DNA of 64,000 nucleotides from NCBI GenBank assembly GCA_028873815.1, contig JAPPNN010000003.1, forward strand, positions 1 through 64,000, read 5' to 3'. The translations under genes were made by a program, and so were the position numbers. Each line of letters opens with the position of its first letter. Position 1 is the first letter of the stretch. Positions 9,137 through 16,953 of the stretch are shown piece by piece. Source of the DNA: Gemmatimonadota bacterium (GTDB lineage: Bacteria; Gemmatimonadota; Gemmatimonadetes; Longimicrobiales; Gaopeijiaceae). The notes below the pieces were generated by a model. It did not search any database. It saw only the letters and a list, made by a program, of their open reading frames with translations, and had not been told where the DNA came from.

Positions 9137-9688
9137 TCACGTCTCCGCAGACCGGTGCACCGCCCCTTCCGGCCCGAAACGACGCGCATAATGGGCGAAC
9201 CGTTGGTCGTGGCGCTCCCAGTTGAAGGGCTCGACCGGATCCCTCCCAAGCAGTGCCTCCAGCGAGGCCAAGCAGTGGTCCCAGCCCGCGGCGTCCCGCG
9301 CCGCCCGTCCCTTGTCGTCAAAGGTGTGCGTGAAGGTGAGTAGTGTGCCGCCGGGGCGTTCCTCGAGTTCCCATCGGAGCACGTCCGCGTCCCACCGGTA
9401 TTCGAGCACGCTGGGTGCATCGTACACCAGCATCTCACCTGTCATCACCAATCCCTCGTCGTCCGAGTCAGAGGGTGTCTGACCGGGCTCGGGCGGAAAC
9501 ACGAAACGGAGGGCCGCACCCACCTCGCGGTCTCCCGTCATGCGGGCCGGAAACCACGCGGACAGTTCGCTCTCGGACGTGATCGCACGCCACACGCGCT
9601 CGCGCGAGTGCCCGAGGAATCGCCTGAATCGCAGGACCTGCCTGCCCCCCTGCTCTCCGAGGGTTCCGCTGCCTTCCGCTTCGTTCAT
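9137..9688 (-). CDS. AHSA1/START-type SRPBCC protein
   Basis: 183 residues with the AHSA1 layout: RFLGHSRERVWRAITSESELSAWFP at the N-terminus, GEMLVYDAPSVLEYRWD, then a GGTLLTFTHTF strand and a C-terminal helix WDHCLASLEALL. SRPBCC folds bind hydrophobic ligands in a cavity. Its start overlaps the stop of the upstream ArsR gene by 4 bp (ATGA), the usual arrangement of this ArsR-AHSA1 pair, in which the two are thought to act together in sensing an unknown compound. Confidence 0.85.
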   Translation of the reverse strand: MNEAEGSGTLGEQGGRQVLRFRRFLGHSRERVWRAITSESELSAWFPARMTGDREVGAALRFVFPPEPGQTPSDSDDEGLVMTGEMLVYDAPSVLEYRWDADVLRWELEERPGGTLLTFTHTFDDKGRAARDAAGWDHCLASLEALLGRDPVEPFNWERHDQRFAHYARRFGPEGAVHRSAET

Positions 9689-9999
9689 TGGTCGTCTCCA
9701 ATCTTCTCGAGGTGCGCCTCAAGGGCGTCGAGATGGTCTTCCCAGGATCGGCGGTAGCCCTCCAGCCACGCGGCCATCTCCTGAAAGGGCTGTCGGCGGA
9801 GCTCGTAGAGCCGCCGCTGAGCAACCACCGTGGACTCGACTACCCCGGCCTCCCGCAGCACCCGGAGGTGCTTTGAGACCTGTGGCTGACTGAGCACTAG
9901 CAGCTTCTCGATCTCGCCGACGTACCGCGGGCTCGACTGCAGCAGCTCAACGATTCGGAGTCGCGTCGGCTCGGCGAGGGCAGTGAGTGTTGTGAGCAT
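9685..9999 (-). CDS. ArsR-family transcriptional repressor
   Basis: 104 residues forming one ArsR/SmtB winged helix: LTALAEPTRLRIVELLQ, then YVGEIEKLLVLSQPQVSKHLRVLREAGVV and a wing VAQRRLYELRRQPFQEM. The metal-binding CVC motif of true arsenic sensors is absent, which fits the AHSA1-coupled subgroup. The C-terminal helix EEHLDALEAHLEKI-like segment completes the dimer interface. Promoter and operator elements lie immediately upstream (see 10005-10034), and the mRNA appears to be leaderless. Confidence 0.88.
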   Translation of the reverse strand: MLTTLTALAEPTRLRIVELLQSSPRYVGEIEKLLVLSQPQVSKHLRVLREAGVVESTVVAQRRLYELRRQPFQEMAAWLEGYRRSWEDHLDALEAHLEKIGDDQ

Positions 10000-10004
10000 G
10001 ATCG

Positions 10005-10034
10005 AATATACACAATAACGTATATACGGTGCAA
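10005..10034 (-). promoter_or_regulatory. ArsR promoter with palindromic operator in the spacer
   Basis: Reading the minus strand, TTGCAC (-35) is followed after 18 bp by TATATT (-10), and the spacer contains the perfect 10-bp palindrome CGTATATACG (10019-10028). The -10 ends only 5 bp before the ArsR start codon, so transcription should begin at or next to the ATG and the message would be leaderless. A repressor bound at the palindrome would block both promoter boxes, consistent with autoregulation. Confidence 0.65.
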
Positions 10035-10172
10035 GGTATATAAGGTTGGACCAGCCCGGTTGTGGCGGGCAACGAGTCCCAGGGCAACGCTGGGCACAGG
10101 TCCACGTTGACGCCGTCCATCAGCCTCGCCTATCGTCTGCCTTGACGCCGACCCGCCGCCCAGGAGGACTCC

Positions 10173-11651
10173 ATGACGCGCCTGCCGAGCCTCCCCAACC
10201 GCATCGGCACCGTCCCCTCGCCGGGAATGGCTCTCCCCACCCTCTTGGCCGGCCTGCTGGCGGCGGAACCGTTCGCACCCGACCTGGCCGCCCAGGAGAT
10301 CCTCATCAGCGGGGGCACGGTGGTCACCTCGGAGGGACGATTCGACGCGGACGTGCGGGTGCGGGACGGGACCATCGTCGAGATCGGGATCGGATTGGCC
10401 ACGGGGGCTGGCGCCCGAGCGATCGATGCCACCGGGCTGCTGGTCATGCCGGGCGGGGTGGATCCGCACGTACACCTTGGGGGAAGCACCCGCGACGACT
10501 ACCGCACCGGGTCGCAGGCGGCGCTCGCGGGGGGCATCACCACGATCTCGAACTTCGCCTTCCCGAGCGGGGGTCGGACGCTCGCCCAGGCCCTTGAGCG
10601 CGAGGCGGCGCTCATCCGTGAGCAGGCGATCGCGGACGTCATCCTGCACGCCGGCATCAACGACCCGGCGTCCCAGGAAGGCCAGATGGCGACCCTCGCC
10701 GCCGAAACCGGCCAGACCAGCACCAAGATCTTCATGGTGCGGAGCGTGTTCGATGCCGAAGTGCCTGACTACATGGCGACCATGGACGCGGCGGGGCGCG
10801 CCGGCATCCTGACCATGGTGCACTGCGAGGACGGGCCCATCCTGGCCCACGCGGTGGCCGAGCTGACTGCCGCCGGGCGCACCTCGCTCGAGTACTTTCC
10901 GGACAGCCGTCCGGTGGTCGCGGAAGTGGTGGCCACCCAGCGCGCGGTCGCCATGGCCGAGGCCAACGGGGCGCCAATCTACGCCGTTCACGTCTCCTCC
11001 GAAGGCGCACTGCGGGTGCTGCAGGACGCCCGGAACCGGGGGCTCAGCGTCTTCGTCGAAACCCGCCCCATCTACCTCCACTTCACGCGCGAGCGCTTCG
11101 AGGGCCCCGACCGTGGGCTCTACGTGGGGCAGCCGCCGCTCCGTGAGCAGCGTGACCAGGACGCCCTGTGGGCGGGCATCGCCAGCGGCTCGGTGGACGT
11201 GCTGGCCACGGATCATGTCGCGTACCGCCGCGACGAGAAGATGGACCCGTCGCAGACCATCTCCCGGCACCGCGCCGGCCTGAGCAACCTCCAGGTGGTG
11301 CGGCCGATGCTCTACTCCGAGGGCGTCGTGCAGGGGCGCATCTCCGAGGAGCGCTTCGTGGCGGTGACCTCGACCAACGCGGCCAAGCTCTTCGGGCTCT
11401 ACCCGCGCAAGGGGACGATCGCGGTGGGCTCGGACGCCGACATCGTCCTCTGGGATCCGGACGAAACGCGCACCATCCGCGACGAGGACATGTTCTCCGG
11501 GGCCGGTTTCTCGGTCTACTCGGGGTGGGAAGTTACGGGCTGGCCCGTGATGACGCTGCGCCGGGGCGAGGTGGTGTACGAGGACGGAGAGATCCTGGCC
11601 GGGGCGGGAAGCGGCGAATTGCTGCGCCGCGGGAGATGGCAGGCGCCGTGA
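10173..11651 (+). CDS. Exported dihydropyrimidinase/hydantoinase-like amidohydrolase
   Basis: 492 residues starting after an excellent ribosome site (AGGAGG, 7 bp). All residues of the binuclear amidohydrolase centre are visible: H99-x-H101 in DPHVHLG, carboxylated Lys K185 in TKIFMV, H217 in MVHCED, H273 in AVHVSS and D347 in ATDHVAY. This set is that of cyclic-amide hydrolases (dihydropyrimidinase, hydantoinase, allantoinase). What is odd is the roughly 40-residue hydrophobic N-terminal leader ending in APDLAAQE, which looks like a signal peptide; classical hydantoinases are cytoplasmic. If exported, it would act on cyclic amides in the periplasm. Substrate not determinable from sequence. 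Confidence 0.85.
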   Translation: MTRLPSLPNRIGTVPSPGMALPTLLAGLLAAEPFAPDLAAQEILISGGTVVTSEGRFDADVRVRDGTIVEIGIGLATGAGARAIDATGLLVMPGGVDPHVHLGGSTRDDYRTGSQAALAGGITTISNFAFPSGGRTLAQALEREAALIREQAIADVILHAGINDPASQEGQMATLAAETGQTSTKIFMVRSVFDAEVPDYMATMDAAGRAGILTMVHCEDGPILAHAVAELTAAGRTSLEYFPDSRPVVAEVVATQRAVAMAEANGAPIYAVHVSSEGALRVLQDARNRGLSVFVETRPIYLHFTRERFEGPDRGLYVGQPPLREQRDQDALWAGIASGSVDVLATDHVAYRRDEKMDPSQTISRHRAGLSNLQVVRPMLYSEGVVQGRISEERFVAVTSTNAAKLFGLYPRKGTIAVGSDADIVLWDPDETRTIRDEDMFSGAGFSVYSGWEVTGWPVMTLRRGEVVYEDGEILAGAGSGELLRRGRWQAP

Positions 11652-12188
11652 TCAATGGTGGAGGATGGGCAGATAGGCCTTCCATGGGCCTACTTCGTCG
11701 TCGAACTGGTGAGCGACAACCCGCGTGATCTGGGCGATGTGGTTCAAGTCGTGCACCGCCCAAGTGGTCAGAAGTTGGCGGAGCGTCACGTCGCCGAAAT
11801 CCGGATGGAGTCCTTCCGCATCGGGGTCAGCCCCTCCTTCGAGGATTTCTCCCAGTGCCTTGACGCCTGATTCACGTAGCGTCTCGAATTCAGTGAGCAG
11901 GTCCTCCAGCGAACGGCCCCGGATGCGCTCGATATGGGCGAAGCGGTCGAAGGGAGGATACGCAAGCTCCCGACCGTGCTTCAGAGTCCAGCGGACACGC
12001 GGAATCCAGTCATGGATTTCGCCTTGGATGAGATGTCCCAACACACTGAAGGGGCTGAACGTCCCCTCCCCCTCGTCCGCGTGGAGCAGGTCGCGCGGCA
12101 TCCTCTGAAGCAAGGCGCGTATCGTGCCCGGCGTCCCCGCGAGGAGTGCCAGGATGTCCTCGGCCCATCGTTCGTCAGTAGATGTCAT
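11652..12188 (-). CDS. DinB-family protein
   Basis: About 178 residues from ATG 12188 (MTSTDERWAED...); the track's 27 additional N-terminal codons do not match the family. It is a four-helix DinB/YfiT fold with the metal-binding histidine pattern: GHLIQGEIHDW around residue 53 and WAVHDLNHIAQI near residue 145 (HxxxH). DinB-fold enzymes are often metal- and thiol-dependent transferases; the specific role is unknown. Its stop directly abuts the stop of the convergent amidohydrolase gene with no spacer. Confidence 0.85.
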   Translation of the reverse strand: MTSTDERWAEDILALLAGTPGTIRALLQRMPRDLLHADEGEGTFSPFSVLGHLIQGEIHDWIPRVRWTLKHGRELAYPPFDRFAHIERIRGRSLEDLLTEFETLRESGVKALGEILEGGADPDAEGLHPDFGDVTLRQLLTTWAVHDLNHIAQITRVVAHQFDDEVGPWKAYLPILHH

Positions 12189-12496
12189 GTCCAGTTTTCG
12201 TGGAATGGGGTTTCGGGCCTTCTGCTTGGTTGACTCAACAGCGTAGCTGTCTCCGTCACCGGTGGCCACGTTGCTGCTTCTGGGTCCGCTTGGTCACGGA
12301 CGAGCCCGCGTGGCGCCGGATCTCCGCGACCAGCCCACCGCCGCGTGATCCGGTCAACCTCCCCCCGTGCCGAGCCCCAGTAGCTGCAACTCGGTGCGGC
12401 CACCGCGGCCGCAACTGCCATCGCCGCGCTCTTCTCCCCCCCTTCCCACCGGCAATAGCACTGGTTCGACCGCTACGGACCGCACACAGTCACATG

Positions 12497-12634
12497 TCAG
12501 AACGGAAAACGCTCGTTGTCGATCGCATCCAGCATGCCGCCGGTGGCGAGTTGGCGTATGCGAATCTCGTTGCTGTAGACTTCGTTGGCCGTGTCGAAGT
12601 AGTTGCAATTGCATCCACCGCTGCGGGAGGGACG
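12497..12634 (-). pseudogene. 3' remnant of an unidentified gene
   Basis: On the minus strand about 40 codons with normal high-GC third positions read GCNCNYFDTANEVYSNEI... and end in NERFPF followed by TGA. There is no start codon; upstream in frame is a stop inside the 37-bp tandem element at 12643-12679. It looks like the C-terminus of a gene whose 5' part has been lost right at that element. The protein is not recognised. The rest of the 12189-12642 interval shows no convincing gene on either strand. Confidence 0.4.
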
Positions 12635-12642
12635 CGCGAAGC

Positions 12643-12679
12643 GTAAACTTCAGTTCACTTAACGGAAACCGAAGTTGAC
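12643..12679 (+). repeat. 37-bp tandem-dyad element, copy A
   Basis: Two 16-bp dyads, GTAAAC-N4-GTTCAC (12643-12658) and GGAAAC-N4-GTTGAC (12664-12679), separated by 5 bp. The same layout occurs at 23663, 25991, 42175 and 53076, always on the + strand. Here it lies 20 bp before the start of the M50 protease gene, where an operator would overlap the transcription or translation start. The TTGACA within the second dyad is not followed by a -10 at proper spacing before the start codon. Confidence 0.75.
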
Positions 12680-12699
12680 ATGCCGCCCGTGGAGACGAC

Positions 12700-13902
12700 A
12701 TGCCGACACCGAAGAGGAACTCGACCGTCGGCCCCCGCGCCCGAACCGCGGCAACTCTCCTGCTTGCGGTCGGGCTCGGAGTCGGCCTGGCGCTGGGCGT
12801 GAACGCGCTCTTCGGGGACCCGGAACCCGGCCCGGCCGCTGATGAGGGCGGGGCGTCGTCGTCCATCGTTGCAATCATCGCATTAATGGTTGTTGCGGGC
12901 TTCCTGGCGCTCGCTGTCCACGAGCTCGGTCATGCGATCGGCGGACGCCTGCGCGGGATGCGCCTGGGCATGCTGATCGTGGGACCCGTGCACATCCAGC
13001 GCGAACCCGACGGGCGGCTGGGCTGGCGGCTCAACAGAAGGCTGTCGCTGGCGGGCGGGGTGGTGTCGAGCGTGCCCGGAAGCACCCGGGGGCTGCGGCG
13101 GGCCATGTTGAGCTTCATCGCGGGCGGACCGGTCACCAGCATCGTGGTGGGCGTGCTCGTGTTCGTGATCTACGTGCTCACGGACCTCGGGGACACTCTG
13201 GCTGCCCAAGGTCCCGTGCAGGATGCGTTGGCCGCCGGCGTGCTCTTCCTGGGCTTGGTGTCGGTCGGCATCGGGTTCGTGACGCTGTTGCCCATCAATC
13301 AGGGCGCGTTCGTCAACGACGGCAAGCGGATTCTCAAGCTCCTGCGTCCCGGTGCGTACGCGGATGCATACGCGGCCGTCATGGCGCTGGGCGCGTACGC
13401 GGTGGCGCAGGTGCCTACGCGAGACCGGGACCCGGACCTCGTCGCGCAAGCCGCCTCGCTGGCCGACGGCTCCCATGAGGATCTGGCGGGCCGCCTCGCT
13501 GCCCACTCCGATGCGCTGCACCGCGACGATGTCGAGGCCGCCGGGGAGCACATCGGATACCTGCTGGACCACCGCGACGCGGCGTACCCCCCGTATCGAC
13601 CGGTCATCGACCTGGCCGCGGCCTACTTCGAGGCCGCCTATGCCGGCGACGCGGAGTCGGCGCGCAACCTGCTGGAGGGAGCGGGCGAGAGCGCATTGCT
13701 CGCCTTCGATCCGACAGTCCGGACTCGAACGGAGGGCGCCGTGCTCCTGGCCGAGGGCGACGCGGAAGGAGCATCCGGGAAGTTCCGCGAGGCGTACGCC
13801 ACCCTCGAGAGCGAGTGGAACTGGGGCAACGAGTACACCATGGCCGAGATTCGGCGGCTGTGTTTGGACCGGGGTTTGGAGGATCCGGGTGGGGGTGGCT
13901 AG
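12700..13902 (+). CDS. M50-like membrane metallopeptidase
   Basis: 400 residues. A first transmembrane segment (about residues 17-35) and a second (58-75) lead into the zinc motif HELGH at about residue 73, as in site-2 proteases. Further transmembrane segments follow (FIAGGPVTSIVVGVLVFVIYVL; AGVLFLGLVSVGIGFVTLLPI). The third metal ligand region reads LPINQGAFVNDGKRIL around residues 195-210, corresponding to the N-x-D-G motif of M50 enzymes. The C-terminal 170 residues are soluble and Ala-rich helical (TPR-like in appearance). Likely an intramembrane protease cleaving a regulator; the substrate is unknown. A tandem dyad element lies directly upstream. Confidence 0.8.
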   Translation: MPTPKRNSTVGPRARTAATLLLAVGLGVGLALGVNALFGDPEPGPAADEGGASSSIVAIIALMVVAGFLALAVHELGHAIGGRLRGMRLGMLIVGPVHIQREPDGRLGWRLNRRLSLAGGVVSSVPGSTRGLRRAMLSFIAGGPVTSIVVGVLVFVIYVLTDLGDTLAAQGPVQDALAAGVLFLGLVSVGIGFVTLLPINQGAFVNDGKRILKLLRPGAYADAYAAVMALGAYAVAQVPTRDRDPDLVAQAASLADGSHEDLAGRLAAHSDALHRDDVEAAGEHIGYLLDHRDAAYPPYRPVIDLAAAYFEAAYAGDAESARNLLEGAGESALLAFDPTVRTRTEGAVLLAEGDAEGASGKFREAYATLESEWNWGNEYTMAEIRRLCLDRGLEDPGGGG

Positions 13903-13934
13903 GGGGGCGGGGTGGGGTCGGGGTTGTCCGCAGG

Positions 13935-14549
13935 TTACGGTAGCTCGCCTTCGGTGGCGGGTTGGGTCGACAGCGGTTCGCTTTCGACATTGCCGTCGTC
14001 GGCTTCCGCCGCTGCCTTCGCGGCTTCCTTGGCTTCGTATTCGGCCACCCTTCGCATGGCGTCCTTCCGGGCGAGGATGAGGGCGGCGAGAATGCGCTCG
14101 TGCGATGGTTCCCCTTCCGGGAATCTCCAGGGTCGCTCTGTCATTTGTGGCCTTCCGGCGTCTGTGGTTGGTTGCGTGGGGCCTGATGGCCGCCACCTCG
14201 TGCGCGGCTCGCGGACCGCATACCATTCTTCGGATTGCTCCAGTAGAACCGGAATCTCGCCGGCATTGTCGTACACCCGCCATCCGTCCACAAGCTTCCG
14301 GTAAAGGTCGCGGAAGTTCCTCCAGCTCCGTTCGAAGCGCCGGCGGATAACGGCCTCGGGAATGTGGTGCCCTCCTTCGCGAACGCGTCGGGCGACGCGC
14401 GCGACGGCAGCAGGGTCGTCCGGACGCAGCCGCGCGGCGATGTCGTCACCGTTCACGAAACGGCGCCGATCCCCCTCGCGTTTCAGGTAGCGCCGCGCAA
14501 ACGTCGTCTTGCCGGCTCCGTTCGGACCTGCGACTACGAGGATCCTCAT
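13935..14549 (-). CDS. Zeta-toxin-like P-loop kinase with internal deletion and fused tail
   Basis: 204 residues. The N-terminus has a perfect Walker A (GPNGAGKTTFARRYL) and RFVNGDDIA; later VREGGHHIPEAVIRRRFERSWRNF and WRVYDNAG are the standard C-terminal motifs of zeta/AAA-like kinases of this family. Between them, after RPDDPAAVA, the roughly 60-65 residues that usually carry the FETTLSG segment and strands 3-4 are missing in frame, so the protein is probably inactive or altered. From M136 (ATG at 14144) the sequence MTERPWRFPEGEPSHERIL...LARKDAMRR looks like a separate small antitoxin-type protein, possibly fused or independently initiated. Recognition of the family is secure; function of this copy is doubtful. 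Confidence 0.75.
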   Translation of the reverse strand: MRILVVAGPNGAGKTTFARRYLKREGDRRRFVNGDDIAARLRPDDPAAVARVARRVREGGHHIPEAVIRRRFERSWRNFRDLYRKLVDGWRVYDNAGEIPVLLEQSEEWYAVREPRTRWRPSGPTQPTTDAGRPQMTERPWRFPEGEPSHERILAALILARKDAMRRVAEYEAKEAAKAAAEADDGNVESEPLSTQPATEGELP

Positions 14550-14779
14550 ATCCGCTTCTCCTGAGAAGGGGCGACGGCCGGATCTTGCGAGGTGGCGAGG
14601 AGCAAGAGGGTGGACTGGCGACCCATGTTAGCGCCGATCCACGGGCAAATCGATGGCTGACCGGGACTTGTGACCCGGCCAACCTTCCCCATCCCGATCC
14701 TTGGAACCCGAAAGCCCCTGCGGGGGTATTTCCGAAGACGCCGCATGCATGCGACCCGTCCCCCCATGGAGCCCGCCAG

Positions 14780-15628
14780 ATGTTGAGAGCGATGGAAAGT
14801 CGGGGCTTGCCAAGGTTGTTCTCGGCGATGGCGCTTGCCGCGATTACCTCCTCTTCAGCCGCCGCCCAGCCCGTTTGCGAACCGGGTCAGCCCCGTATCG
14901 TCGGACACGTCGTTGACGCTGCGACGGAGGCACCGCTGGATGTCGTTCGCGTGGCGGCAGAGGCGTCGGCTCGGCCGGTACTGACCACCAGCGACGGCCG
15001 GTTTCTTCTTTGCGAGGTCGGTGCCGGCACCATTGCCATCACGGCGGAGCGGCTGGGATACGAGACGCTCACCGTCGACGTCGTCGCGGGGATCGCGAGC
15101 GACCCGATTCGCCTTCGCCTTCAGCCGAGCCCGATTCTGCTGGAGGGCCTCGAAATCGTCATGGATCGTTTCAAGAGTCGGCACCGTGCTGTGGCAACCG
15201 TGGTGCGCACGTACGATGAAGCGGCATTCGCGAGCAGCGGACACTGGTCGGCCGGCGACTTTGTCGCATCTCGCTCGGGGATCTTCACCACGCCGTGCGG
15301 GTTCGACAGATGCGTCTATTACCGTGGCACCCTGGTCCGCCCTTCGGTCTACCTCGACGAGCGGCCTCTGCCCGGAGGCTGGGCACAGTTCGAGTCCTTG
15401 CCGACCAGCCAGCTGTACATGATCGAGGTGTACCGCAGGGGAACGCACGTCCGCGCGTATTCTCAGGCCTTCATGGAGCGCGCCGCGAAGACGCGGCTGG
15501 CGCCGTTGCCGATCACCTTGTCCTCAAGAGTCCTGCCCGTCGGTTGTGCAACGCGGGTGATCCGGGGGCGCGGGGATGCCTACTCGGGCTGGTCCGTCGA
15601 CCCGCCCAAGCTGGGGTGCCCACCGTAG
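14780..15628 (+). CDS. Secreted carboxypeptidase-regulatory-like / plug-like protein
   Basis: About 282 residues from ATG 14780, the start of a signal peptide (LRAMESRGLPRLFSAMALAAITSSSAAAQ); the track extension to 14585 is unlikely coding. The first 100 mature residues form a CarboxypepD_reg-like domain (RIVGHVVDAATEAPLDVVRVAAE ... GRFLLCEVGAGTIAITAERLGYE). The following part resembles a shortened TonB-receptor plug (VYLDERPLPGGWAQFESLPTSQLYMIEVYRRG) and there is no beta-barrel. The same architecture is seen in the gene at 49559-50401. The role is probably structural or binding at the cell surface; no enzyme motif is seen. Confidence 0.75.
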   Translation: MLRAMESRGLPRLFSAMALAAITSSSAAAQPVCEPGQPRIVGHVVDAATEAPLDVVRVAAEASARPVLTTSDGRFLLCEVGAGTIAITAERLGYETLTVDVVAGIASDPIRLRLQPSPILLEGLEIVMDRFKSRHRAVATVVRTYDEAAFASSGHWSAGDFVASRSGIFTTPCGFDRCVYYRGTLVRPSVYLDERPLPGGWAQFESLPTSQLYMIEVYRRGTHVRAYSQAFMERAAKTRLAPLPITLSSRVLPVGCATRVIRGRGDAYSGWSVDPPKLGCPP

Positions 15629-15722
15629 GGGGCCGTCGGTTCGAGCGCTACTCGTTGTCGACGAGCCTGTGACTGGCTTCAGCTCCGAAGTCCAGGCCGC
15701 AAATTCCCGCTCCGCCGCGGCT

Positions 15723-16805
15723 TCACGAACCCCTCAGACGCGCCACGATCAACCGATTGGGAAGGACGGACGCCGGGTCATCGAAGTAGTAAAGGCCCTC
15801 GTGATCCACGAACAGCAATCTCGGACTCCGGGCAAGCTGCAGCCTCGGTTGCCCGAGCCGGTCCATGATCAGAAGGTCGGCTTCGAAATCGCCGAACCGC
15901 ATGCGGGCAGATTGAACCGCGAACTCTCCTCCGGTCAGAAGAAAGACATCGGCGACCTGGGTGATGTTGCCGATGGCTTGAGGGTTTGCAGGCACGACGC
16001 CCTCAATCGCAGGGACGGGGCCGGTTGGCCGGGGCAGCGGCATCGGCACCTCCGAGAGACGCTCGCCGCCGCGGGTGAACTTGTAGAGTGTGTCCGACAG
16101 TGCCCACGCGGCCCAGATGGTATCGGCTTCAACGACGGCGCTCACGGCCGGAAAGGAAAGACCGGCTGGCCGGGACGCTTCCGGCAGCCCCATTGGCAGG
16201 AACCGCCGTTCAACCCGTTCGGCCTGCGCGTCCCATATGTGAAGGAAACGGGGTTGCCCGACATTATCTCCGCCAGGACCAAGTAGCAGGAGCCGGTCGC
16301 CGCCAAGGTCCTTTACATCCCAGAGGAGTCTCACCGGTACATTCCCCACCAGGTTCTCGAAGGCTCCCTCCGGCGAGAAGAAGGTGATCCGCGAAAGCGA
16401 CGGGTCCGCCACGACGATGCGCCCATCCATGGCCCGTGAGGCCGACACCGGTGTCTCAAACTCACCCGGTCCCTCACCCCGGCGGCCGATGACGGTCCGG
16501 AGCGAACCGTCCCGACCATAGAGTCGGACCTGGACTTCAGGCACATCGATGACGAGCAGCTCGTCAGCACGACCGGCTGCCATGCGCGGAAACACCGTGA
16601 CGACGTCCTCGTTCTCTTCCAGCGTGAGGATGCGCAGGGGCTCGAACGCGGCAAGGAAGGCGGCGGTGTCGACCGAAGGTTCCTGTGAGAGTTGGAGCGC
16701 GGCGGGGCTGGCCTCGTCAGGGCGCGGCGTGGCATCCGGGCTATGGGCGTTGGGGAGAGGGAGGAGCAGGAGGAGGAGGGAGAAGGGGGTGATGAGGGTG
16801 GTCAT
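15723..16805 (-). CDS. 6-bladed beta-propeller exported protein
   Basis: 360 residues with a Leu-rich signal sequence (FSLLLLLLPLPNAHS). Propeller blades follow, with the family loop IGRRGEGPGEF around residue 108 and repeated strand-turn units such as DGRIVVADPSLSRITFFSPEG. It lacks a lipobox Cys. It is not closely similar to the other propellers in the window; its C-terminal blade ends LLFVDHEGLYYFDDPASVLPNRLIVARLRG. Function unknown beyond the fold. Confidence 0.85.
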   Translation of the reverse strand: MTTLITPFSLLLLLLPLPNAHSPDATPRPDEASPAALQLSQEPSVDTAAFLAAFEPLRILTLEENEDVVTVFPRMAAGRADELLVIDVPEVQVRLYGRDGSLRTVIGRRGEGPGEFETPVSASRAMDGRIVVADPSLSRITFFSPEGAFENLVGNVPVRLLWDVKDLGGDRLLLLGPGGDNVGQPRFLHIWDAQAERVERRFLPMGLPEASRPAGLSFPAVSAVVEADTIWAAWALSDTLYKFTRGGERLSEVPMPLPRPTGPVPAIEGVVPANPQAIGNITQVADVFLLTGGEFAVQSARMRFGDFEADLLIMDRLGQPRLQLARSPRLLFVDHEGLYYFDDPASVLPNRLIVARLRGS

Positions 16806-16953
16806 TTGGTTGATTCTCCCTTAATGGGCACCGTCCACAGACCGGGGTGTCGGCGGGACCGGTCCAAGGCCTCGTTTCGCCGCATGTATGATGTGGACCT
16901 CACCTCCGTTGGTTGTCTTGGCAGCCTCCCCCAGGGAACTGCCACCACCCCCC

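Noticed and set aside
12674-12698. TTGACA of the tandem element as a -35 promoter box
   Set aside because: In copies A, B and C no -10-like hexamer follows at 16-18 bp, and in copy A it would fall on the start codon.
12883-14283. 466-codon minus-strand frame
   Set aside because: Antisense to the M50 protease; composition typical of a high-GC shadow.
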